DNA from: Mnemiopsis leidyi | Lineage: Eukaryota; Ctenophora; Tentaculata; Lobata; Bolinopsidae | Assembly: GCA_000226015.1 (NCBI GenBank) | Contig: JH153392.1 | Span: 7,361-31,851, forward strand | Direction: 5' to 3' | Length of the DNA: 24,491 nucleotides | In this document: in pieces, positions 16,006 to 24,491 of the stretch | Layout of the letters: every line of letters starts with the position of its first letter | Numbering within the stretch: position 1 is the first letter of the stretch | The notes under the pieces: model-generated | Databases searched by the model: none | Told to the model about the DNA's origin: nothing | Seen by the model: the letters and a program-made list of their open reading frames with translations, nothing else | Position numbers and translations under genes: made by a program

Positions 16006-18312
16006 TCAAACTCCACTGATGTTGACATGTCCACCAGTAGGGATAAGTTCGGTTAAGTTCCTCCTCTTCAGCTCATGTTCACTCCATCCACATCGTGCAC
16101 CAAGATGGTCGTACTGTTGCTGCTGTCCTGCAATGTCATTTTCTCTTTCTGGTGTTTGCTTCTAGACTCTGAAAAAGTTTCGTTGGTGAGAAATTATTTG
16201 ATTATTATTTGATTTCCGGTCGATGGTATTGAATTTCGGCCCAAGATATATTACTAGTGCTCAACTGGATAGAAAAATAGGTATGGATCGTGCCGCGTGT
16301 TGAGTCGGCTAGAAACTCAACTAACATTTCCTCAGTCACGATTCACGAAGTCACGGTTAACGTCACGACTCACGACTCAAGTAGAAATTTCTTACTGTAC
16401 AAATCAGTAACAAGTAAAGCTCACCGTTGTCATAGTAGCTCGAAATATCCTAATTTAAAGCCTCATCAAACTAAACCGCTAGAACTCAAGAACTAGAAAA
16501 GTACAAGTACAACTTACTGCAGCAAGAAATGAAGAAGTTGATGAGAAGTTTGACAAGAGGGGTCGAAACAGGAACAAGCACCATCGACATGAACAGTATC
16601 AACTGAAATTGAAGTGGCGTTAGAATGTTGAAATGGAGAGACAGGAAAGTTTGAAAATCGCTTCCTTTTGTTGAATTTATGAGTCGCTTTCTTGGAAGCT
16701 TGGTCTGGCGCAGTGGCACAAGCATTCTATTTCTGAACAGATCAAATTATCCATCAAGTTAAAAGCTTTACGTACTTTCTGGCTCTGTTCATGATCTGGA
16801 TCCCAACTTGTAAGGATTGTAGCCATTCCGAAGTAGTTAGCAGTCAGGGCCATGCCAACGCCCATCATTGGGGTGTAGCAGAAAAGTAGCGCTCCAGCGT
16901 TTATCAAACTCGTGGAATCTGCGGAATGTGGATTGTTTTAAATGATAAATCGCTAAGAGTTTATTGACTATGTTAGGAATTCTTGTCTACCTCCACCGGA
17001 AGATTGTGCCAGGACAATCACGTAATGTTGCACCAGGTAAGTGGATAATGGACTAATGACACGCTTAAATTCCACAAAAAATACCCAAAATATTTGAACA
17101 TACCTCGAGACTTGGCACAAAGGAGGACCGTCGAGCCAGCAGCCAGTAGGACAAACATCACAGCGAAGGGAGCTACACTGAGCGAGACACTGTACCCCAG
17201 CATCTGTTTCATGGTGACAGTCTCGTAGTTAATGTCAAACACATCATCAGGGTAGTATGTACAGAATCCCTCTTGTCCCACTTGGTAGGTGCTCCCCCGG
17301 ATGTAGGGCAGAGCAGCGTAACCGATACTGATCAGGTATCTGGGGTAATCAGGGGGGTTAGGTTGGGGACTTGGGGTTCAGGGTTTGAGGCTATGTCCGC
17401 TGGTCAGCGGCCAAGGTCCCGGAAATATGATGTATGATGATGTTGTATGCAGATAATATTCCCATCTTGAGCTTCTAAAGATATCCATATCTATTTATCA
17501 AGGTTCCAAAAATTTTGCAATGGATTTCCGCGAACTTGCAAATGATTTTCCGCCTTATATCTCAGAAGCAAAAAACGATGCGTGTTCTAGTTGATTCAAT
17601 AAATTTCCACGAATTTGCAATGGATTTCCGCATTTAATCACTGGAGCAAAAGATCCGGCCTATTTTTGGCTAGAAGATGAAATCCCTGATGTCATAACTC
17701 ATAACTTTAAACTTACCCAACTACAACAGTTCCAAGTCCGGTCCATCTCAGAGCAGAGTTCTCTTCAGACCTCTTCAAGCCGAGTATCACGTGACCCAAA
17801 ACCAGGAAGAAAGGAAGACGATGAGACATGTCAGTGAGAGGTCCGATGAAGGTACAGAGATGTCCCATATCCGGGGTGATCATGTAGTATACTCCCGATA
17901 TTACTCCGATTGTCAGGCTAGGGAGAGGAAGGTGGGTTAGTGGAACTGAGAAATATGTGCCCGGAGTTGGTGTTCTACGGACGAATATTTGGGTGAAAGT
18001 GAGATATCTCAAGTGAAAAAAAGAGTGCAAACTGCAACATTAATACCCAAATGAATTTAATACCTGATCGCATTGATAAAGGTGAATTTGAAATATGAAG
18101 TAAATTCCTAGTAAGCCTGAATAGAAAGAAATAAAATCGTACCATCTCAAGAAGTCCCAGAAAAGTATCTGAAAGGCGATGGAGGCCAGGACGGCTCTGA
18201 TTCCCAGCTTCTTCTTGCTCCTGATGAGAACTCCCAAACCGTAGAAAATAGATGTCAAACTGAGTGCGGTAGTTGAAAGGACGAGGGGAGAAAAGGAGTG
18301 GTCCATTTTCAT
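16006..18312 (-). CDS. seven-helix membrane protein, divergent rhodopsin-like GPCR candidate
   Basis: Six exons in transcript order: 18312-18143, 17917-17717, 17339-17104, 16918-16776, 16704-16518, 16127-16006 (TGA); 1059 bp, 352 aa. Phases agree at all five junctions and exclude the donor at 18063. Hydrophobic helices: about 9-30, 40-63, 79-105, 115-137, 172-199, 207-229, 279-310. GPCR-like marks: Asp53 in helix 2; Cys78 25 residues later, able to bond Cys150 in loop 2; Pro181 in helix 5; FCYTP (215-219), like the helix 6 CWxP motif; a basic tail. RGSTYQ-VGQEGFC in loop 2 recalls prostanoid receptors, weakly. Missing: DRY at the end of helix 3 (LGLKR instead) and NPxxY in helix 7 (TPLVKLL instead); the helix 6-7 loop is long. 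The first of two close ATGs (18312, 18306) was chosen; the frame stays open upstream. The gene call is firm, the receptor assignment tentative. Confidence 0.75.
17352..17383 (+). promoter_or_regulatory. potential G-quadruplex beside a splice acceptor
   Basis: Four G-runs (17352-17357, 17365-17368, 17373-17376, 17381-17383) are separated by loops of 7, 4 and 4 nt on the plus strand. In the seven-helix gene this is the template strand, and the run forms the C-rich tract just before the exon 3 acceptor (17340-17341). Confidence 0.55.
17515..17631. repeat. short direct repeats 'ttgcaatggatttccgc' in an intron
   Basis: The 17-bp word is identical at 17515-17531 and 17615-17631. A variant (ttgcaaatgattttccgc) directly follows the first, at 17536-17553. 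It lies in intron 2 of the seven-helix gene. Confidence 0.75.
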
Positions 18313-19302
18313 ACGTTGTCGATAAGTCGCTAGTTGCTGAGGCGTTGTTGTTAGTTTGCTGGATTGTGGAAATGTGGATGGTATTGTGTGAGATTGCGGT
18401 TTTATTTTGACACTGCCAGCTTGGTTGCAGTAGTCGGTAAACTTGCATCGTGTCTTGTGACTGTTGTCATAAAGTGGAGTTTTAAAGAAAAAAGAGATTT
18501 TACAAAAGTTTTGATCACTATATTTCCAACATAATGTCGGTTCTAAAAGGACCGAAGTGCCCGAGGAAGTTATTACTAATATATTCAATTTCATCGATGA
18601 TCAATACTATTAGTCGTGAAAATGAGATAAACGGATTATTGCGAAGAAAGCCAGTATAGCAATATCATGATATCTAAACTAGGATTAACAGATATCATCC
18701 AGCATTGCAAAATTCGCTAGAATCTAGAAATACGATCAAAGTACATATAAAATTAATTGTGGGTAAAATTATCAGTTGATAATGATCTAATCGATAGAAA
18801 ATGCGTCAAATCCAATCTTCCACCGAAAATGAAGTTGTTCGAGAACACAAAAAATACAGTTTGAACCTTAACAGGCCCAAGGTCTGAGCAAACAGCATAA
18901 CCAACATTAAAATCGAGAACTGAACCGATCAGCTGTCCCCACACAATTTAAGTAGGGAGCTAAACATGCAAGGAATGCCTCACGCCCCAGGCTAATTGCA
19001 TGGAATGCGACTGGCGCGTAATTAAATTCAGGGCGACTAAGTTTTGAGACTAACGGGCCTTGCTTCCCACCGCCGGTCATTGCACGCAGATCGCTTTGTT
19101 TTGACTAAAAGCTCCGCGTGGTAACGAAGTGTATCAAAGTATGCGAGTAATTCTGCACCAACAATGTTGTAATCTGGCTCCTTGCCCCCGGCTTGGAACC
19201 GTTTAAGTCCGTCCCTTGGATTCTAAAGAATGCATTATGTGTGTGCCAAAGAGAAGACCTTATTTTCTGACGTCAGAAAAATATTAAAGAGTTATTGCGT
19301 TT
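18313..19302. other. upstream region of the seven-helix gene
   Basis: No gene recognised. The minus-strand frame of exon 1 stays open to about 18594 but shows no protein-like features. A TGACGTCA octamer lies at 19268-19275. Confidence 0.4.
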
Positions 19303-19572
19303 ATGAGTAAATATTTTGATAATTCAATCCGGTTATGCAATATTTATTCGCTACAACTTGGAATTGCCCTTAAAGATGACATAGCGAGATTTAGTTTGAC
19401 CGGTAAATCCGAGTTCACTTTGCCGCCCGAAAAACACAGGTTCATCTTGCTTAAGAAAAAACGTGATCAGAAGAAATATGTTCTTTACGTAAGAAACGAT
19501 GCATCAATCGCAACGTTAACGCAAAATGTGACAACGAAATCGCAGTTAATGCAAAATGTGACAACGAAATAA
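19303..19572 (+). CDS. 89-aa Lys-rich ORF with an in-frame 10-residue duplication
   Basis: ATG-started ORF reading FSLTGKSEFTLPPEKHRFIL, then LLKKKRDQKKYVLYVRND, ending in two copies of a QNVTTK unit (30-bp tandem repeat, 19511-19570) before TAA. The composition is more protein-like than most spacer ORFs, and the repeat keeps the frame. No family is recognised. It may be a small gene or the 3' end of a decayed mobile element. Confidence 0.28.
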   Translation: MSKYFDNSIRLCNIYSLQLGIALKDDIARFSLTGKSEFTLPPEKHRFILLKKKRDQKKYVLYVRNDASIATLTQNVTTKSQLMQNVTTK

Positions 19573-20300
19573 TCCTAAAAATGTCGCCCACGCTCTATAA
19601 CTGCTGGCTTGACGTGCAATTAAAGCTGTCTTCATATAAATAGTTCCTAAGTGTTAATTTTGTCATTGTTTCTGTGAATTCGACTTATTGTAATTAGTAT
19701 GTGGAGCAGCCAGTCGCACCACTAATTTATCAATTATTAACAATTCGGTAACTACCACGCTTGAAATAGAACTATCTAGTTGATATTAACAAAAATCGTA
19801 ACCAAAATCTGTACCAAAAACAATATTACTCAAAACTTGGAGTGTCAAATGCACTAAATAAGTCCAAATTCATCTGTTAACGGATACGGTAATAAATAGA
19901 GATAGACAGAAAGATAAAAGCAGATGAGATCAAAACGAGTAAAACTGTTAAATATAATTTCTGTGAAATGCCTTGTAAAATCGTTAAGAAAGAATAATAT
20001 ATCTGCGAGATATATGACAAACAAACATACTTTTGTTATTCTTTAGTGGTAGCCGTGTTAAGCACTGTTATGTATGTGTCGTGTACAAATCCCATCATGT
20101 GCTGATCTTAATTAATACTTGACATTGTAATCACCAAGCTGCACACTGGAATAACATTTAACTAAGTAGAAAAGGTTGAATACATCTGAGTCATTGTTAT
20201 CATGGAAATCTCATATGGACCAACTCAAGCATCCAATTCAGATTGAAGATTAGAATTATGAAACTGAAACTCTATCCAGGTTTATCAATTATTATCATTC
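19573..20300. other. AT-rich spacer, nothing recognised
   Basis: No ORF, RNA or repeat family was recognised between the 19.3 kb ORF and the inverted-repeat element. Confidence 0.45.
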
Positions 20301-20302
20301 CC

Positions 20303-20510
20303 ATAGTTCGCATAGAGAAGGTGTCTCAAATTCATAACCTCATTCTTCTAAATTTATTGGTCCTACCATGGAGGTTAATCTATGTTCATATGACTATGCG
20401 AGAGTATTTAATCACTACCGAGAACTAAAGCAGGGCCACTAAACTTGAAAGAAATACGGTTTAAAATCCTCGAAAATCTAAGAAACCTCCCCATAAATAA
20501 CGTTCTCTAT
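20303..20510 (-). mobile_element. inverted-repeat element (MITE), copy 2, reverse orientation
   Basis: Read on the minus strand it matches copy 1 at 3820-4030 along its length: an end like GAACG-TATTTATGGGGAGGT, then TTAGTTCTCGGTAGTG, ACTCT, an ATAGATTAACCTCC stretch, GGTAGGACC, and a final GGTGTCTCAAATT on the plus-strand side. The inverted ends are more decayed than in copy 1 and the target duplication is no longer clear. Confidence 0.75.
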
Positions 20511-20958
20511 TATTTCCAGTATGAAGTACTCATATCTCCCAACTATGATTGTCTCTACCTCTGTTTAACTGTTTAACTGTTGGATGACTCACATCAGTGC
20601 AACACTACTTAACAAAACCATGATGGTTTTACCATCCTTTAACATCTCATCAGGTTGATATCGTCATCCATCACAGCTGTCTCACATAGAACGTCACTTA
20701 TTCCATATCTCGAGACTCACTACAAAGCTCGCTGCATGAAGTGCATGACTGGTCTGTATTCCAGTAGTGGCTCGTGGAGCTGATAGCTCCCTCCATTGGT
20801 TGATGTGCTGTGACAAGCAAAACAAGCACATTCATTGTAGTCCATGCTGCTTAACGAAGATGATAAATCCACCAGATCACACTTATATAATTCTGGATTT
20901 TTTGATGACTGCTAATTTTTGAGGCTGAAATTTATTCGATCGTTGTGAGTCGTGCTGT
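20511..20958. other. 5' flank of the TMEM145-like gene
   Basis: No ORF of note. A small GGAGCT/AGCTCC hairpin lies at 20776-20790 and a TATA-like site near 20884. Confidence 0.4.
20884..20890 (+). promoter_or_regulatory. possible TATA box of the TMEM145-like gene
   Basis: TATATAA lies 69 bp before the start codon at 20959, leaving room for initiation about 30 bp downstream and a short leader. TATA-like words are common in AT-rich DNA, so this is weak. Confidence 0.25.
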
Positions 20959-23029
20959 ATGATGGTTGGTTTGAAATGTTTGGTTTTTGTCTTGTTTTTT
21001 GTTGGTGCAGAATGTAAAATCCTCACTGGAACTGTAGAGACTTTTCAGGTTTAGTTTTATTTAACAGTTTCAATTCTGCTGTGCTGATGTGTATATGGGC
21101 TTAAATAAATCAAATTTGAATTCCTATACAATCTACAATCCACTTTCAGTTTTGAGTAGCAATGATGGTAATTAAGACTTCCACGATCGTTTATAATTGT
21201 CAAAATTTCAGAATTTTCACTTCCTTACTCGCTTCTGTTTTCGACCTCACAATGGAAAAGCTTCCTTTAACTTTACTTACAGACGTGTAAGCATTGAGTT
21301 TACTTCTTAATTAATTCTCAATTTTCCATTTTCATTTCTGCACCTACTATACTTTACAATTATGCTGTAAGAGTAAGACGATATTTCTGCTATATTTCTG
21401 CAATATTTCTACTATATTTCTGCTATATTTCTGCAATATTTCTACTATATTTCTACTATATTTCTGCTATATTTCTGCTATACTTCTACTATAATTCTAC
21501 TATATGTCTACTATATTTGTACTATATTTCTACTATATTTGTACTATATTTCTACTATAATTCTACTATACTTCTACTATATTTCTGCTATATTTCTACT
21601 ATAATTCTACTATATTTCTACTATATTTCTGCTATATTTCTACTATATTTCTACTATATTTCTACTATATTTCTAATATATTTCTGCTATATTTCTACTA
21701 TATTTCTACTATATTTCTACTACTATATTTCTACTACTATATTTCTACTATATTTCTGCTATATTTCTACTATATTTCTACTATATTTCTACTATATTTC
21801 TACTATATTTCTGCTATATTTCTGCTATATTTCTACTATACTTCTACTATATTTCTACTTTATTTCCCGGCAGGATAACGTAGACGGTATAGTACCTACT
21901 TACAACACACTACTTATGTACTATGATGGTGAAAATCAATGGGATGCAGCTTATAAAAGTTCCCTGGTTAGTGAAGAGAATGAAAACGCGAATTAACCAT
22001 TTTGTTAACTGATCATTTTGTTAACTGATCATTTTGTTAACTGATCATTTTGTTAACTGATCATTTTGTTAACTGATCATTTTGCATGTTGCATATAATT
22101 CTGAATTTTGTTCATTATCACGTGCTAACGAGCTTATAATAGTAAAAGGGCTTAATACTTTAACAAAGGGGGTTACGTAATCTTTACCGCAATTCGCATC
22201 GGAGAATGTGACAAATTTGTAGACAACTTTTGATTTTGCCTCACGAGGCTAGACCTTCAATGGCAGACAAATTACAAGCAGAGCCGACACTCGCTTTCAG
22301 TTTGGGTCATCCGATGACAGATCGAAGATTTATTATGATACGGTAACATAAATTTTATAAAAAAACAGGACACTTAGTAATGTTTATTTGTTGTTTGGAC
22401 CCCGAGGTTCGCAGTTATTGAGATTAACGTATTCCTGACGTAAATCTACGAACATAAATTTTCCGTCAAAAGAATGAGCGATTAAGATAGGTGGGACCGC
22501 ATTAAGAATTTTTAAGATGCGAAATAGCTAAGATTAGAATTAGTTCGAATCAGAAATACCTAGGGAATTAGGATTAGATATAGCCGTACCCAGCATTATT
22601 CGAGATTAACGAAGTAGCTGCAGTTCCCTCTAAATAGAAAATCACGATCGCATTACAAATACAATAATCGTTAACGAACAATGAAAGCCCACATAACATC
22701 AACATACAAGTAATGAATATGCTAATTACCTTGCTAATGGACTTCATAGTTGCTGGGGAGGAGTCGGAAATTTTTTCAATCGTGTAAAAGCAATTGGGTA
22801 ATGAGAAGCCAGATACGACCAATCGTTATTTATGAACGTGATAGATAAAATTTCCGACTCCTCCCCAAGAATTCTGACGTTCAATACCTCCTTTTCTTCC
22901 AGACATGTCACGAGAAAGTGGGCCTACTAACGGATCAACATGACGACGATCAGATCGCAGAGCTGAGGGAGACTGACGAGAAGTATTGTAGTCAGGAAGA
23001 CAATACAGCTCCTCTTATCAACTGTACTA
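20959..23029 (+). CDS. TMEM145: TMEM145/GPR180-family membrane protein, N-terminal part
   Basis: Four exons: 20959-21048, 21212-21286, 21874-21966, 22903-23029; 128 full codons, phase 1 at the last donor (ACTA|GTAAGT), all junctions in phase. Residues 1-19 (MMVGLKCLVFVLFFVGA) are a signal peptide. Then come LTGTVETFQ, FHFLTRFCF (32-40) and NFTYRR, matching TMEM145's FLTRFCF motif and the F-x-Y pattern after it. NTLLMYYD and QWDAAYKSS (66-85) match its LLYFDDPSQWPAVYK region. TCHEKVGLL and an acidic stretch ending in NCT match the Cys-containing loop. This is the lumenal/extracellular domain of a seven-helix family related to GPR180 (GOLD-like domain plus helices). The later exons, from the family's R-WW motif through the helices, were not found before 24491. 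Exon 1 ATGs at 20959 and 20962 are equivalent. GPR180 is less likely than TMEM145. Confidence 0.85.
21381..21863. repeat. 12-bp minisatellite (tactatatttct) in intron 2 of the TMEM145-like gene
   Basis: About 40 copies of t(a/g)ctatatttct fill the last 480 bp of the intron, with variants (aattct, cttct, tttgt) and two short indels. The pyrimidine-rich units lead directly into the acceptor TTTCCCGGCAG at 21873, so the array itself forms the polypyrimidine tract. The period is a multiple of 3, so one frame is open for about 350 bp. Confidence 0.95.
21998..22084. repeat. 16-bp tandem repeat (cattttgttaactgat), about 5.4 copies
   Basis: Five exact units start at 21998, 22014, 22030, 22046 and 22062, followed by a partial one, about 30 bp after exon 3 of the TMEM145-like gene. 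The units are identical, so the array is young. Each unit carries the palindrome GTTAAC, and each junction carries TGATCA. Confidence 0.93.
22754..22867. repeat. perfect 21-bp inverted repeat before exon 4 of the TMEM145-like gene
   Basis: Arm 22754-22774 (tggggaggagtcggaaattt plus t) is exactly complementary to 22847-22867 across a 72-bp loop. The right arm ends 35 bp before exon 4. It could be a small transposon-derived inverted-repeat element or a transcribed hairpin. No target duplication was recognised. Confidence 0.85.
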
Positions 23030-23444
23030 GTAAGTAGGGGGAACAGCTGCTTATACGTGTTTTTTGGCGGTATCAGAAATAGGAATTGGTGAAAATAACA
23101 AATGATGGGGAAAATTTTAAGACTTTTCCGATTGTATCGTGGTTCTGCACGTGCCAAAAATTAAAAAGCTTCAACTGCAGCCAGGGCAAACTGCCAAATA
23201 TGCTCCAATGGTTGCACAAGAGAGACTAGAAGTGCTGCTCAAGAGAAACTGGAAGTGCACTACCCGATGCATATAAGACACTACGAAACTGCTGCCTCAC
23301 CTCCTCCTGAACTCTCCTTAAATACCCAGTTATATGCCGTGACGACCCGCCCAACTCCACATATTGCCTCACAACCTCCCTCCACCAGTCTCCATCCAGC
23401 TAATGACAATTTGGCACTTCACCCCCAATGCAGACAGTTATCAA

Positions 23445-23485
23445 GAAACCTAGGTAACGTGACATGAAACCTAGGTAACGTGACA
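23445..23485. repeat. 21-bp tandem duplication
   Basis: The word gaaacctaggtaacgtgaca occurs twice in direct succession, at 23445 and 23466, without differences. Confidence 0.9.
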
Positions 23486-24085
23486 CGTGCAGAAGATTCC
23501 AGGTACTCAGTAGCAAGAGGTCACGTGATGAAGGTGATGGGATGGAGTGTGCATGGAGCAGGGCTGATGGTCCAATAGATTTGGAAAGTGGAGCTTGCAG
23601 GACGCCAGATATAATCAAGATTTAATGTGCTCATAATGGTTTAGTGACGTCACAAGATATCAGAGGATGAGGGGGGCTCCGTGCAACTCCTGCACTACAG
23701 TGGAGATTAGGAGCTGCACATCGAAGCACCTGTTAAAACAACCGGTATTTGCAGCCTGGCATTTGCTGACGTCATTTGGATTCCGAAAGTTGTGCAATTT
23801 TGGGAGGGACTTGTTAAAATTTGGGTTGATAAAATTCCACGCTTTGATCTGCAGGGAGGTTTCGTTAAAGGGCATGAGGGGAAGCCCAACAGTTTGATAC
23901 GTTGATGGTAAGTTTTTGAGAAAGTCCTGATCGTTCGAGAAAAAATTTGGTGTTTAGGATAATCAATTGCTATCAAGAATGTTAAAATCTTGATCAACCT
24001 AGGGGAGTATATTGCAAAATATTCAACTCAGGAACTTAATCTCCTCAATTGAACTGTCGCTTTTGGATCCTGGACCGCCTCGCCT

Positions 24086-24147
24086 GACCCGCCTCCCACG
24101 TGGTTCTTGTGTCTTTCGCGCGTTACATATACAGAGCGAGGCGGGTC
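24086..24147. repeat. GC-rich inverted repeat
   Basis: GACCCGCCTC (24086-24095) and GAGGCGGGTC (24138-24147) are exact inverted copies with a 42-bp loop, inside an unusually GC-rich patch for this window. Confidence 0.7.
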
Positions 24148-24491
24148 CGGCAGCGAATTATTCCAAATATGGAATAATGTTGCTATGTACTGCTTGGACG
24201 CATTATTTGAATATATGTGTACATATTTTACATGTATCTGTCTGCATTCCAGAAAAATGTGTAAATGTACCTGTCTAATAGAAGAGTCTTGCGCATTAAA
24301 TGAGCGTTGATCATGTAGGTGGTTTTAATTTGAAAATCTTCGAATTGTGACAAAAACTGACTAAAAACAAGAAACTGCAGTATTTTTTGAAGTTCTGAAC
24401 CGTACAAACGGTTTGTCCTGTAGAACAAGATCATGATGTTGGTAGACCTCCATTTAGAACGGTATCCGGAGATTTGAGACAATCTCTGTGT

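Larger units (their letters stand above)
23030..24491. other. intron 4 (and beyond) of the TMEM145-like gene
   Basis: No further exon with the expected family motifs was found up to the window edge, so this is probably one long intron. It holds a 21-bp tandem duplication (23445-23485), two TGACGTCA octamers (23645, 23767), a 10-bp GC-rich inverted repeat, and overlapping ORFs on both strands without recognisable motifs. Confidence 0.5.

Noticed and set aside
16514..16690. Alternative last exon frame starting KATHKFNKRK and ending in TAA
   Set aside because: It removes helix 7, whereas the acceptor at 16705 keeps helix 7 and joins exon 6 in phase with a plausible tail.
18064..18142. Donor at 18063 for exon 1 of the seven-helix gene
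   Set aside because: It ends in phase 0 and exon 2 needs phase 2; the donor at 18142 fits and gives normal helix 2-3 spacing.
18144..18594. N-terminal extension of the seven-helix protein, and the overlapping 157-codon ORF
   Set aside because: The extension has no protein-like features and the other frame is a shadow. The ATG at 18312 directly precedes helix 1.
21517..21996. 159-codon Tyr/Ile/Phe-rich ORF as a separate gene
   Set aside because: It is the translated 12-bp minisatellite running into exon 3 of the TMEM145-like gene, not an independent protein.
23255..24310. Overlapping ORFs on both strands near the right end
   Set aside because: None carries the motifs expected for the missing TMEM145 exons, and their compositions look random.

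Overview
The window looks like AT-rich nuclear DNA of an invertebrate animal. Its genes are split by short GT-AG introns (71 to 936 bp) and the spacers hold many small DNA transposon remnants and tandem repeats. Nothing bacterial or viral was seen. The species cannot be named from the sequence. A retroelement ORF1-like fragment of a kind known from cnidarians and other invertebrates, plus splice acceptors only 2 to 4 nt before two start codons (as in animals with spliced-leader trans-splicing), make a cnidarian or similar invertebrate plausible. That is inference.

Layout: 1-1812 is a relatively CpG-rich repeat block: a 42-bp tandem array, a scrambled repeat region, and a fragment of a non-LTR retrotransposon-like ORF1. 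Positions 2202-2481 are a non-autonomous hAT-type element with an exact 8-bp target duplication, followed by a pogo-like remnant, a tRNA-like remnant and a 130-codon ORF. Positions 3820-4030 are a 211-bp inverted-repeat element; a second, inverted copy lies at about 20303-20510.

Four protein-coding genes were assembled exon by exon, and intron phases agree at every junction. (1) 4325-6022, plus strand, five exons, 191 aa: prenylated Rab acceptor 1 (PRA1/RABAC1). (2) 7401-9898, minus strand, eight exons, 281 aa: a TMEM45/DUF716 membrane protein, convergent with gene 1. (3) 16006-18312, minus strand, six exons, 352 aa: a seven-helix protein resembling a divergent rhodopsin-like receptor. (4) 20959 to at least 23029, plus strand, first four exons: a TMEM145/GPR180-family membrane protein whose helices must lie beyond the window. 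Genes 3 and 4 are divergent, about 2.6 kb apart. All four products are membrane proteins, and PRA1 and the TMEM145/GPR180 family are tied to secretory membranes. There is no sign that the four form one pathway.

Positions 9.9-16 kb and 18.3-20.9 kb are mostly gene-poor. They hold short tandem arrays, a polypurine tract, hairpins and a few weak ORFs or exon candidates. The least expected features are the Tyr/Ile/Phe-coding 12-bp minisatellite that stays in frame with exon 3 of the TMEM145-like gene, the two-copy inverted-repeat family, a perfect 21-bp inverted repeat just before exon 4 of the same gene, and an inverted repeat that sits exactly between a good splice acceptor and donor at 11886-11966.
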